From Ruegeria sp. ANG-S4 (lineage in GTDB: Bacteria > Pseudomonadota > Alphaproteobacteria > Rhodobacterales > Rhodobacteraceae), in contig NZ_JWLK01000001.1 in the NCBI RefSeq assembly GCF_000814005.1, positions 930,001 through 994,000 of the forward strand: DNA of 64,000 bases, given 5' to 3'. The translations under genes were made by a program, and so were the position numbers. Below are positions 17,781-26,294 of the stretch, piece after piece. The notes under the pieces are model-generated. The model was not told the origin of the DNA. It was given only the letters and a program-made list of their open reading frames with translations, and ran no database searches. Numbering within the stretch: position 1 is the stretch's first letter; every line of letters begins with the position of its first letter.

Positions 17781-19466
17781 ATGACCCAGTCAACCCGCAC
17801 CGTTCTGCGTAACCAGTTCAATCAGGCCATGGCCGCGTTAAAAGATGCATGGCGGGTTATGCGGCGGCGCGGTCCAAGTCAGATACAATTCTGGTTCATT
17901 GCGCTTGCGATTGGAGTCGCCGCGGGCTTCATGGCGCTTGGGTTTCGAAAGGGAATCCGGGCGTTGCAAGCCTATATCTACGACACTGAAGACATTCTGC
18001 TGCTGCACACGCACGCGGAAAAGCTGCCATGGGTTTTGATCCTGATCACGCCGATCATTGGCGGTTTGCTGGTCGGCATCATCCTGCACAAATACACCGA
18101 TGACGGGCGCGTCAGATCCGTTGCGGATGTGATCGAAGGGGCAGCGGTAACCGATGGCCGCGTCGAAACCAAAGCCGGGATCGCATCCTTCTTCGCGTCG
18201 CTCATAACCCTCAGTACCGGAGGATCGACGGGCCGCGAAGGGCCGGTGGTACACATGGCCGGTGTAATTTCGACTTGGGTCAGCAATCGCATCCATGCGG
18301 ACGGCATCACAGGGCGCGATCTGCTGGGTTGTGCGGTCGCGGCAGCCGTTTCGGCCAGCTTTAACGCCCCAATTGCAGGCGCGCTTTTCGCGCTTGAGGT
18401 TGTTCTGCGCCACTTTGCGGTGCACGCCTTCGCCCCCATCGTGATCGCGTCGGTCGCCGGGACCGTGATCAACCGTCTGGAATACGGTGACGTGACCGAA
18501 TTCACGCTACAGACGCCGGGATCGCTGCAGTTTTATGTCGAGTTGCCCGCCTTTTTGATCCTCGGACTGATCTGCGGGTTGGTTTCCCTGGTGCTGATGC
18601 GCTCCATCTTCTTTGCCGAGGACATTGGAACACATATCCAGAACCGACTGTCTTTACCGCGTTGGCTGCGACCGGCTGTGTCCGGCGCGATGCTGGGCGC
18701 GTTGGCGGTTTGGTTTCCGCACATTATCGGCGTGGGATATGAAACGACCATTCGTGCGCTGACCGGCGATCTGGTTCTGACGACCGCGATCGTGTTTGCG
18801 GTGATCAAAACCGTAGCTGTGGCAATTACGATGGGCGGGCGCATGGGCGGCGGCGTATTTTCCCCGTCACTGATGATTGGCGCGTTGACCGGGCTCGCCT
18901 TTGGTTTGATCGCCACGGGCCTGCTGCCTGATGTTTCGGGAACCCATACGCTTTATGCCTTTGCAGGTATGGGTGCGGTCGCAGCCGCAGTCTTGGGTGC
19001 GCCGATTTCGACCACGTTGATTGTGTTTGAGCTGACCGGGGATTGGCAGATTGGCCTTGCAGTGATGGTTTCGGTTTCGATGTCGACCGCGCTCGCCTCG
19101 CGGCTTGTCGATCGGTCTTTTTTCCTGACGCAACTGGAACGTCGCAATGTGCACCTTGCCGCGGGTCCGCAAGCATATCTGTTGGCCATGCTGCGCGCCG
19201 GTGCCGTAATGCGCCCAATCGGTGATGCCCGATCACTCACCAAGCAAGAGGCGCAAGTTCTCATAGATCAGGGGCTTTGCGTCAAAGCCAGCGCCACGCT
19301 GGAAGCGGCAATGCCATATTTTGATCGTGACGATATTCCTTGCATTCCGGTCGTCATAGTCGGTGACGATGGTTGTGAGACCCCGGTTGGTGCACTCTAC
19401 CACGTTGATGCGCTCAAGGCGTATAACCGGGCGTTGGCTGCGACCGCAGCCGAGGAGCATTCCTAG
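17781..19466 (+). CDS. ClC-family anion channel or transporter
   Basis: ClC proteins move anions across the inner membrane, either as channels or as proton antiporters. The 561-residue product has ten or more hydrophobic segments. The gating-glutamate motif GREGP is at 151-155 (Glu153) and the GGGVFSP motif at 356-362; the intermediate SASFNAPIAGALFALE segment is well conserved. The usual first filter motif GSGIP is not visible: its place holds GRVRSVADVIE near 109-119. The last 120 residues form a cytoplasmic domain that may be CBS-like but is weak. Anion selectivity and transport mode cannot be read from sequence. It converges with the DUF3179 gene at a three-base gap. Confidence 0.9.
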   Translation: MTQSTRTVLRNQFNQAMAALKDAWRVMRRRGPSQIQFWFIALAIGVAAGFMALGFRKGIRALQAYIYDTEDILLLHTHAEKLPWVLILITPIIGGLLVGIILHKYTDDGRVRSVADVIEGAAVTDGRVETKAGIASFFASLITLSTGGSTGREGPVVHMAGVISTWVSNRIHADGITGRDLLGCAVAAAVSASFNAPIAGALFALEVVLRHFAVHAFAPIVIASVAGTVINRLEYGDVTEFTLQTPGSLQFYVELPAFLILGLICGLVSLVLMRSIFFAEDIGTHIQNRLSLPRWLRPAVSGAMLGALAVWFPHIIGVGYETTIRALTGDLVLTTAIVFAVIKTVAVAITMGGRMGGGVFSPSLMIGALTGLAFGLIATGLLPDVSGTHTLYAFAGMGAVAAAVLGAPISTTLIVFELTGDWQIGLAVMVSVSMSTALASRLVDRSFFLTQLERRNVHLAAGPQAYLLAMLRAGAVMRPIGDARSLTKQEAQVLIDQGLCVKASATLEAAMPYFDRDDIPCIPVVIVGDDGCETPVGALYHVDALKAYNRALAATAAEEHS

Positions 19467-19469
19467 CCC

Positions 19470-20837
19470 CTAGCCACCATAAACACTGGCCGCATCGCCA
19501 AGATAATTGTCCCATGCAAACCAGTATGAGATGTGACCGGCCACGCGTGGAAGCTCTGAGCCGTCTGGTGCGACCAAAGCCTCTTCGGTCAGCCGCCACT
19601 TCTGACCCGATTGATCCAAAAGCCCACCGTCGGACACCGTGAACCGATGCGATCCGCGCTCGTAGGCACGCACAGCGCGTTTGTCCGCATTGCCGATCAA
19701 CACCAAGGGCCGGTTGGCAATCGCATCGTTGATTACATGTGTTCGGGTGAAGGCGTCCAATGGCCATGCCCGGGCCGCGCCGAATTGACGAATGGCAAAG
19801 ACGTAGTCCTTTTGCCGATGCTGTGATTGATCGACCACAGCAGGAAACATCAACGCGCTGGATGCAAAGTAGTCACGGTAGACCACGCCCGAGCCGTAAT
19901 TTCTGCGATGTCCAGTGTTTAACGACAGCACCTTGGTGTTTGGATGCGAGGTTTTCCAGCTATCCCAGGTCGTTATGACCACGGGCTTTTGCTTTAATTC
20001 AATTCCACTGTTGACCAGCGGGCCGACGACCGGCTTGCCGGTATATTGGTTCCAAAGAGAGTGGGTTTCGCGATCAAACATCAGTTTGTTTGACCGATAC
20101 AAGAACCCCGACGACCCAAAGACCAGCGGTTTGCGTCGTCCTGAAACCTGCGTTTCAAACAGGATACCCGATCCGCAAAGCGTGCAATAGGCCAGCGCAA
20201 CAGGTACGCCGCCAATGACCTCGTTGAACATCTCGTGCCAACCCATAATGCGCAGCGGATAGGCGCGTTCGTCCCCGTTGATCGCCACACCAAATACAAG
20301 ATCGTCACCCCTGAGGTAATCCGCACGCGATGCAGAAATCAGCGCCGGATTGTCCAGCGACGGGATGCCGTCTTTGGAAACGCCGCCCCAGGCAATCTCC
20401 TCCAGCCGGATTTTCATTTTGTCGGGCTGCAGGTATTTAGGCCGCAGGAAGACAGCAAAGTTTTCGTCTATTCCCAGAAGGACCTCGCGTTTGAACGGAA
20501 TGAGTGATGGGTGGGGCGTGATCTGGGGATTGCGTTCCTGCCACAGCATCCACTCGAACCAATCGGTGCCCAGAGATTGGCCCGCCAGCGCATCCATCAC
20601 CTCGGCGATCTTCTTGTCCCTGCGACTGGCGTAACGCATCGCGGTCAGCAACGCAGGGACAACATCCGCATTGCCCCTTTGCCGCAGGTAAGACATTCCT
20701 TCCTCGAATTCGGTCGACGTTCCGAACAAGGTGGATCTGAGTGCGCCCAACACGGGATCCTGCTGTGCCCAAAGTGCTCTGGGCAGCCCGAGCGCAAGCC
20801 CCAGCCCTGCTGTAAATTCGCGGCGTGAAATAGTCAT
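19470..20837 (-). CDS. DUF3179 domain-containing exported protein
   Basis: This encodes 455 residues from the ATG at 20837, where GGAGGG lies six bases upstream; the frame continues further but without a site. The N-terminus carries a Tat-like SRREFTAGL and a hydrophobic stretch ending ALWAQQ, so export is likely. The remainder contains the DUF3179 hallmarks: YPLRIMGWHEMFNEVIGG, VALAYCTLCGSGILFE with paired Cys, and SLWNQYTGKPVVGP. No enzymatic role is established for the family. It is the last gene of a minus-strand group and sits 118 bases after the DUF4177 gene. Confidence 0.88.
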   Translation of the reverse strand: MTISRREFTAGLGLALGLPRALWAQQDPVLGALRSTLFGTSTEFEEGMSYLRQRGNADVVPALLTAMRYASRRDKKIAEVMDALAGQSLGTDWFEWMLWQERNPQITPHPSLIPFKREVLLGIDENFAVFLRPKYLQPDKMKIRLEEIAWGGVSKDGIPSLDNPALISASRADYLRGDDLVFGVAINGDERAYPLRIMGWHEMFNEVIGGVPVALAYCTLCGSGILFETQVSGRRKPLVFGSSGFLYRSNKLMFDRETHSLWNQYTGKPVVGPLVNSGIELKQKPVVITTWDSWKTSHPNTKVLSLNTGHRRNYGSGVVYRDYFASSALMFPAVVDQSQHRQKDYVFAIRQFGAARAWPLDAFTRTHVINDAIANRPLVLIGNADKRAVRAYERGSHRFTVSDGGLLDQSGQKWRLTEEALVAPDGSELPRVAGHISYWFAWDNYLGDAASVYGG

Positions 20838-20955
20838 GGCACCCTCCCACATGTTTACATGCAGAATGTGCCAGCTTTTTCGCTCACATTCACACCACAG
20901 TGCCGTGACCGAAATCAGAAGGCCGCAGGGGCCGACCAACGCTCCTTACGGGAAT

Positions 20956-21417
20956 TCAGGTTTTTGCATCCTTGGCGTCCTGCTCTTCGCCCGGAACGCT
21001 TTCTGTGTCTTTCAACGTAAGCGGCGGGTCTTTGACCTCTGCCGCGATCGGCGCAGGCGCGGTTACCTGCGTTTCCTGCGTGGGTTCTGGCAGAACCTCC
21101 TCTGGTCCAGGCACCGGTCGCGCCAACGGCACATCTTCGGGTTCCGCGATTTGAGCGGCTGCGTCTGGCTCTGTCGCGGCCTCAGCCAAGACACGGCGAA
21201 ACACAAGAACATTTCTCCAGTTCACAGCTGATCCGGTCAGTCCGGTGCGTTCCTCGCTGGGCAGCAACTCGGCGCGCTGATATTCCCACCCGTCTTGTCC
21301 CATTTTGTTCAGAAGCTGTTCGACGGAATTGGCGAACCGCCCCTCTGGGGTTTTGACGCCCTTGGCCTTGGTACCCTTCTGAGGAGCGGGGACAACTTTG
21401 TATTCGTAGCGCGGCAT
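20956..21417 (-). CDS. DUF4177-type small protein with acidic tail
   Basis: The start at 21417 (AGGA nine bases upstream) gives 153 residues beginning MPRYEYKVVPAPQKG; a longer frame reaching 21768 is antisense to other material and not supported. Residues 1-80 match the DUF4177 pattern: YEYKVV, VEQLLNKMGQDGWEYQRAELLPSE and VFRRVL. A low-complexity Ala/Pro/Glu/Asp tail follows (about 85-153). The function is unknown. It lies between pepT and the DUF3179 gene. Confidence 0.75.
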   Translation of the reverse strand: MPRYEYKVVPAPQKGTKAKGVKTPEGRFANSVEQLLNKMGQDGWEYQRAELLPSEERTGLTGSAVNWRNVLVFRRVLAEAATEPDAAAQIAEPEDVPLARPVPGPEEVLPEPTQETQVTAPAPIAAEVKDPPLTLKDTESVPGEEQDAKDAKT

Positions 21418-21497
21418 CAATCGGTCCTGACTGTTTCGTCCCGGCAAATTAACATTTTGAACCGCGTGTAAAAGCGATCTTCCTGAATTGGCAAAAT

Positions 21498-22754
21498 TCA
21501 GCCCGTACTGTTGCCCTGACCCCGCGCCGCTTTCGCAACCAGGGACAGACATACTTCGGTTGCCAGCGCCATATCCTGCACCGAAATCCATTCTTTCGGG
21601 CCATGAATGCACTGCATACCGGTAAAGATGTTGGGGGTGGGCGTTCCAAACTCGGTCAGGCGTGACCCGTCCGTACCGCCGCGGATCGGGACCGAGATGA
21701 CGTCGATACCCAAGTCCTGACAGGCTTCGCGGGCCAGATCGACAGGGGTCATGTCCTTTTCCAGCCAATAACGCATGTTGCGATACTGGTGGCTGATGTC
21801 GCAGGTGATTTGCGCGCGTGGCTCAGTGGCTTGCACGGCACCGCAAACCTTGCGCACGATTTCGCGTTGCGCCTCCAAGCCGTCCATCTCGAAATCGCGC
21901 AGGATCAGTTTGACCTCCATCTCGGACGAGCCGCCATTCATGTCGGTGATATGGATAAAACCCTCGCGCCCGTCTGTGACTTCGGGCGTCATGGTGGCTT
22001 GCGGCAAAGTCTGAACGATTTTGGCAGCCAAATGCGCCGCATTCACCATCTTGTCCTTTGCCAGTCCGGGATGGATCGAAACGCCGGTGATTTTGATCAC
22101 TGCCCGGTCGGCCGAAAAGCTCTCGTATTCGATCTCGCCAACTTCTTGCCCGTCCAGCGTATAGGCAAAATCAGCTTTCAGATCTTCGGGCAGGCGCTCT
22201 GTCACGCCGCGTCCGATTTCTTCATCCGGGGTAAAGGCGATACGGATCGGACCGTGGGCGACATCCTTGGTCTCAAGCAGGTGACGCGCCATCGTCATCA
22301 GGATCGACACACCCGCCTTGTCATCACCGCCGAGCAGGGTGGTTCCTGAGGCTGTGATCAGGTCGTGTCCCATTTTTTTCGCCAAGTATGGGTGTTCATC
22401 AGGAGACAACACCAGATCGGGATCATCGGGAAACGTAATGTCTCCGCCATTATACCCCTTGATCACCCTGGGTTTGACGCCAGTGGCGTTGAATTGCGGC
22501 GCCGTATCCACATGCGCCAGAAACCCGATGGTCGGCCCCTCTGCCGTGCCGGGGATCGTTGCCACGACAACACTGTCATGCGTCAGTTCAACGTCCTGCG
22601 CGCCAATCGCAGTAAGCTCATCTCGCAGCAAGTTCAGCATGTCGAACTGAATCTCGGTGCTCGGGGTCGAGGGCGAGGTTTCATCGCTTTGACTGTCTAT
22701 TGCAGCGTAGCGCATCAGACGGTCTTCCAGTTCCTGATCAAATCTTTTCTGCAT
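21498..22754 (-). CDS. pepT: PepT, tripeptide aminopeptidase (M20B)
   Basis: PepT removes the N-terminal residue from tripeptides in the cytoplasm with two zinc ions. The ATG at 22754 is preceded by AGAGGTAGG and gives 418 residues. Zinc-ligand and catalytic motifs are in order: HVDTAPQ (His81, Asp83), GGDDKAGVS (about 143-150), PDEEIGRG with Glu178/179, the TLDGQEVGEIEYE segment, and a late CIHGPKEW. The length and motif order fit PepT better than other M20 enzymes. It is 92 bases past gatB in the same direction. Confidence 0.93.
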   Translation of the reverse strand: MQKRFDQELEDRLMRYAAIDSQSDETSPSTPSTEIQFDMLNLLRDELTAIGAQDVELTHDSVVVATIPGTAEGPTIGFLAHVDTAPQFNATGVKPRVIKGYNGGDITFPDDPDLVLSPDEHPYLAKKMGHDLITASGTTLLGGDDKAGVSILMTMARHLLETKDVAHGPIRIAFTPDEEIGRGVTERLPEDLKADFAYTLDGQEVGEIEYESFSADRAVIKITGVSIHPGLAKDKMVNAAHLAAKIVQTLPQATMTPEVTDGREGFIHITDMNGGSSEMEVKLILRDFEMDGLEAQREIVRKVCGAVQATEPRAQITCDISHQYRNMRYWLEKDMTPVDLAREACQDLGIDVISVPIRGGTDGSRLTEFGTPTPNIFTGMQCIHGPKEWISVQDMALATEVCLSLVAKAARGQGNSTG

Positions 22755-22846
22755 GACACCTACCTCTCTGGGGCCGAAGAAAGGGTGCAAATGAAAACGG
22801 AGTCAAGCAGATAGCCCAACTCCGTCAAATCATTGGTATGCGGGGT

Positions 22847-24358
22847 TCACGATCCCAGTTTTTTGCTCACCAATTCGTTCACGGCTTTGGGGTTGGCCTT
22901 GCCGCCAGTGGCTTTCATGACCTGACCCACGAACCAGCCTGCCAGCTTGGGGTTTACCTTGGCCTTTTCGACCTGCGCCGGGTTGGCCGCGATGATTTCG
23001 TCCAGTGCAGCCTCAATGGCGCCCGTGTCGGTCACCTGTTTCATGCCGCGATCTTCCACGATCTGCGCCGGGTCGCCACCTTCGGTATAGACGATTTCGA
23101 ACAGATCTTTCGCGATCTTGCCTGAGATCGCATCGGAGGCGATCAAGTCGATGATCCCGCCTAACTGCGCAGGCGAGACCGGCGACTCGGTGATGTCGTG
23201 ATCCTCTTTCTTCAACCGACCAAACAGTTCGTTGATCACCCAGTTGGCGGCCAGTTTACCGCTTCGACCTTTGGCGACGTCCTCGAAATAGGCGGCCGAC
23301 TCTACTTCGGCAGTCAACACCGACGCGTCATAGTCCGTCAGGCCAAACTCTTCGATGAAACGCGCCTTTTTGTCATCTGGCAATTCCGGCAGCTTGGCGG
23401 CGATGTCATCCACCCAAGACTGCTCGATCTCCAGCGGCAGCAGATCGGGGTCGGGGAAATAGCGGTAATCATGCGCTTCTTCCTTCGACCGCATCGAGCG
23501 GGTTTCGCCTTTGTCCGGGTCATACAGGCGGGTTTCCTGATCGACGGTGCCACCGCCTTCGACGATGGCGATCTGGCGGCGGGCTTCGATCTCAATCGCC
23601 TGCTGGATGAAGCGCATCGAGTTCATGTTCTTGATCTCGCAACGGGTGCCCAGATGCGAGAAGTCCTGCGTCTCCTGGTATTTCTCATACGCGCCTGGCA
23701 AGCAGATCGAGACGTTCACGTCCGCGCGCAGGTTGCCGTTCTGCATGTTGCCATCGCAGGTGCCCAGGTACCGCATGATCTGGCGCAGCTTGGCGATATA
23801 GGCCGCCGCTTCTTCCGGGCCACGGATATCAGGGCGGCTGACGATTTCCATCAGGCAGACACCGGTCCGGTTGAGGTCGACGAAGGACATATGGGGGTCC
23901 ATGTCGTGGATCGATTTGCCCGCGTCCTGCTCCATATGAATACGCTCGATCCGCACCATACGCGCGGTGCCGTCTCCCATCTCGACCAGCACCTCACCTT
24001 CACCCACAATAGGGTGATACAGCTGGGAAATCTGATAACCTTGGGGCAGGTCGGGATAGAAATAGTTCTTGCGGTCGAACGCCGATTTCAGGTTGATATC
24101 CGCCTTCAGACCCAGCCCGGTCCGTACAGCTTGTTCAACGCAATACTCGTTGATAACCGGCAACATCCCCGGCATCGCGGCATCAACGAAGGCCACGTTC
24201 GAATTAGGCTCGGCCCCGAATTGGGTTGATGCGCCCGAAAACAGTTTGGCGTTGGACGAGACCTGAGCGTGCACCTCCATCCCGATCACCAGTTCCCAAT
24301 CGTGTTTGGCACCGGCGATGGTTTTGACTTTGGGCATGTCGTAAGTCAGGTCGAGCAT
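22847..24358 (-). CDS. gatB: GatB, Asp/Glu-tRNA amidotransferase subunit B
   Basis: GatB phosphorylates and amidates the Glu or Asp carried on misacylated tRNA, working with GatA and GatC. The 503-residue product begins with MLDLTYDMP and has the hallmark [19 protein letters not shown] near 26-44. It also has a [18 protein letters not shown] segment and a C-terminal tRNA-binding region ending in LVSKKLGS. The length is normal. gatA and gatC are not in this window, so the operon is split here. Confidence 0.95.
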   Translation of the reverse strand: MLDLTYDMPKVKTIAGAKHDWELVIGMEVHAQVSSNAKLFSGASTQFGAEPNSNVAFVDAAMPGMLPVINEYCVEQAVRTGLGLKADINLKSAFDRKNYFYPDLPQGYQISQLYHPIVGEGEVLVEMGDGTARMVRIERIHMEQDAGKSIHDMDPHMSFVDLNRTGVCLMEIVSRPDIRGPEEAAAYIAKLRQIMRYLGTCDGNMQNGNLRADVNVSICLPGAYEKYQETQDFSHLGTRCEIKNMNSMRFIQQAIEIEARRQIAIVEGGGTVDQETRLYDPDKGETRSMRSKEEAHDYRYFPDPDLLPLEIEQSWVDDIAAKLPELPDDKKARFIEEFGLTDYDASVLTAEVESAAYFEDVAKGRSGKLAANWVINELFGRLKKEDHDITESPVSPAQLGGIIDLIASDAISGKIAKDLFEIVYTEGGDPAQIVEDRGMKQVTDTGAIEAALDEIIAANPAQVEKAKVNPKLAGWFVGQVMKATGGKANPKAVNELVSKKLGS

Positions 24359-24469
24359 GGCGCGCCTCTTATCCGCAGAAATCTAGGTCAGCGTATTAGG
24401 CCCGCTGCGCCATAGGGGCAAGGGGCAAAGGGTCGGATTCGCGTGAAACCGACGCCTTTCCAAGCCGAT

Positions 24470-25729
24470 TCAGTTGCTGGAAAGTTGCAGACCGCTGGGC
24501 GTGAATGTCACGTTCAGGCCACTGCGCAATTCTTCGCGAAACAGGTTGCCGATGGCGCGCAATGCATCGCGATGGCCCAATGCGGCAAATCGTTCGGCCG
24601 AGCTGACACGAAGGCTGTTGTTGAATCCATTGGCGGCATGCGCCCAAATCAACGGGTGCAACTCGGTCAGATGATCACGGATCAACCAGTCTGCGGCATC
24701 GCAGATGCGCTGACGCGCGCGGTCCGCCTTTTCGTTGCGGCCCATCCGGTTCTTCAACGTGATTGCGCAATAGGCCGCAAGCAAATTGATCGTTTCCTGA
24801 TCCGGGCGCCGCGCCACGATGTCCCGCAGGCCGTCGAGAAAGTAATCCACATCGACACGCGCACAGGCTTCGTCATCCTGCGCGATCGCATCAAACTGAA
24901 CCCAGGTGTATCCACCGGCGCCCCAAACAGCCTGGGTTTTGGCCGCCATGCGCAAGGCCTGGTTTTCAAGCTTTTCGTAGCTGCCGAAAAAGCGCGGCAG
25001 CAGATGCGCACCCATCACACGCATGTGGCGGTGATTGTGCGGATCCAAGGAAATCAGCGTTTCGAATTTGTCTGCGGCCCGAGCATTTGCGGTACGATGA
25101 CCCGCCAGCAAGGCGCAATCGCCCGCCGCGATAGCAGGGCTGTTTTTGGCCAGTTCGCGGCACTCAGAAAGTATGACCGAGGCCCGGTCAAAATGCGCAG
25201 CACAGCGCGACCGGTGCAAACGTGGCAATTTCGCTTCGGGCGTCTTTCCCCGCCACGCCCAGGCCAGGTCGATATGCGCCAGTGCAACCACCAGCGCGAT
25301 CATCGGATCACCCGGATGATCGTTCATTTCGCTTTCAAGCTCGGAAATCCCGCAAAGCAGATCGTAGTCTGTAATAGCCTTTCCATCCGACAGGGCGTGT
25401 TCCACCGCAAGCACAACATCCGACCGTGCACCGAACGCCAAAAGCTCGGTTATCGACTGACCGCACGGCGTGGTGTCTCCGGCTGTGTCGGCTGTGGCCA
25501 TTTCGGCGGACAGATGTGACCAGAGGCCTTGCCGCGCCAAATACCGACCGCGCTCAATCGTTTTATGACCGATCAACGCATCGGTGCCCGGCTGAGCGAC
25601 AGGGATGTTCAACGTACCGATTGCCATTTGGCCTGCGCACGCCGCTTGCGACGCGGCAACGGGCTGCGATTCACTTTGCAGGAAGAAGGCTGAGATACGG
25701 GCGGCAATCGCCTCAATGGACCGCAACAT
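24470..25729 (-). CDS. Conserved-looking unknown protein
   Basis: I do not recognise this 419-residue family. The start at 25729 (MLRSIEAIAARISAFF) is the first sensible ATG; the longer frame to 25795 has no support. It has no signal peptide or clear membrane helix. Most of it reads as alpha-helical with recurring Ala/Arg-rich segments and several Trp/His-containing motifs (YTWVQFDAIAQDDEAC, RRPDQETINLLAAYCAI). Cys residues are scattered. It stands 111 bases upstream of gatB in the same direction. It could be a helical-repeat protein, which is speculation. Confidence 0.7.
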   Translation of the reverse strand: MLRSIEAIAARISAFFLQSESQPVAASQAACAGQMAIGTLNIPVAQPGTDALIGHKTIERGRYLARQGLWSHLSAEMATADTAGDTTPCGQSITELLAFGARSDVVLAVEHALSDGKAITDYDLLCGISELESEMNDHPGDPMIALVVALAHIDLAWAWRGKTPEAKLPRLHRSRCAAHFDRASVILSECRELAKNSPAIAAGDCALLAGHRTANARAADKFETLISLDPHNHRHMRVMGAHLLPRFFGSYEKLENQALRMAAKTQAVWGAGGYTWVQFDAIAQDDEACARVDVDYFLDGLRDIVARRPDQETINLLAAYCAITLKNRMGRNEKADRARQRICDAADWLIRDHLTELHPLIWAHAANGFNNSLRVSSAERFAALGHRDALRAIGNLFREELRSGLNVTFTPSGLQLSSN

Positions 25730-25853
25730 GGCAAAAACTCGGAACTGAACACACTGTAACCTTTCAAGTTTGGCCGGAAATCTTACTAAAATCAAGGCGA
25801 CGGGCCAGAAGCCGGAGATTCCGGATCAATCCGGCCCGCAATGGGCCATCGTT

Positions 25854-26294
25854 TCAAAAAACGCGAAAATGGTGGCGTTCAACGGCGAATCCCGCGTCTT
25901 TGAGCACCCCTTCGAACTGTTGGTGGGGTGGCAGTGATTCATCCGGAAGGCGCACGCGTTTGCCCGATTTCAGGATTGCGGAGACCCGAACCGAGAAGTC
26001 CCAGCGCGTGTCGAACCGGAATTTTTCGATCTGTACCAAAGGGATGTCGCCTTTTCGTTGACCAGTGTGCCAGCTGATTTCCTGATCGTCCAACTGCACG
26101 CCCGCATTGGTGTTTTGCACCACATCCCAAAGTGCCGGCAACGTTGTCAGCGCCAACAACGCCACCAGCCACCAGACGGCGTCGAAAATAACCAAAAGAC
26201 CGCCCAATGCTGCATAAACGCAGATCAGGACAATCACCGCACGCTGTGATCGGTTATGGCGTTTAAAAACAAAGGTTTGCGCCGGTTCTGTCAT
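25854..26294 (-). CDS. Small PH-like membrane protein coupled to pepN
   Basis: The ATG at 26294 overlaps the pepN stop by four bases (ATGA), giving 146 residues. Two adjacent hydrophobic segments (about 19-34 and 39-57) anchor it in the inner membrane. The C-terminal 85 residues form a strand-rich region with DQEISWHTGQRKGDIPLVQI, which resembles bacterial PH-like domains but is not certain. It must be translated from the pepN message. The function is unknown. Confidence 0.75.
   Translation of the reverse strand: MTEPAQTFVFKRHNRSQRAVIVLICVYAALGGLLVIFDAVWWLVALLALTTLPALWDVVQNTNAGVQLDDQEISWHTGQRKGDIPLVQIEKFRFDTRWDFSVRVSAILKSGKRVRLPDESLPPHQQFEGVLKDAGFAVERHHFRVF

Noticed and set aside
23198..24229. 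A 343-residue plus-strand open frame
   Set aside because: It is antisense to gatB.
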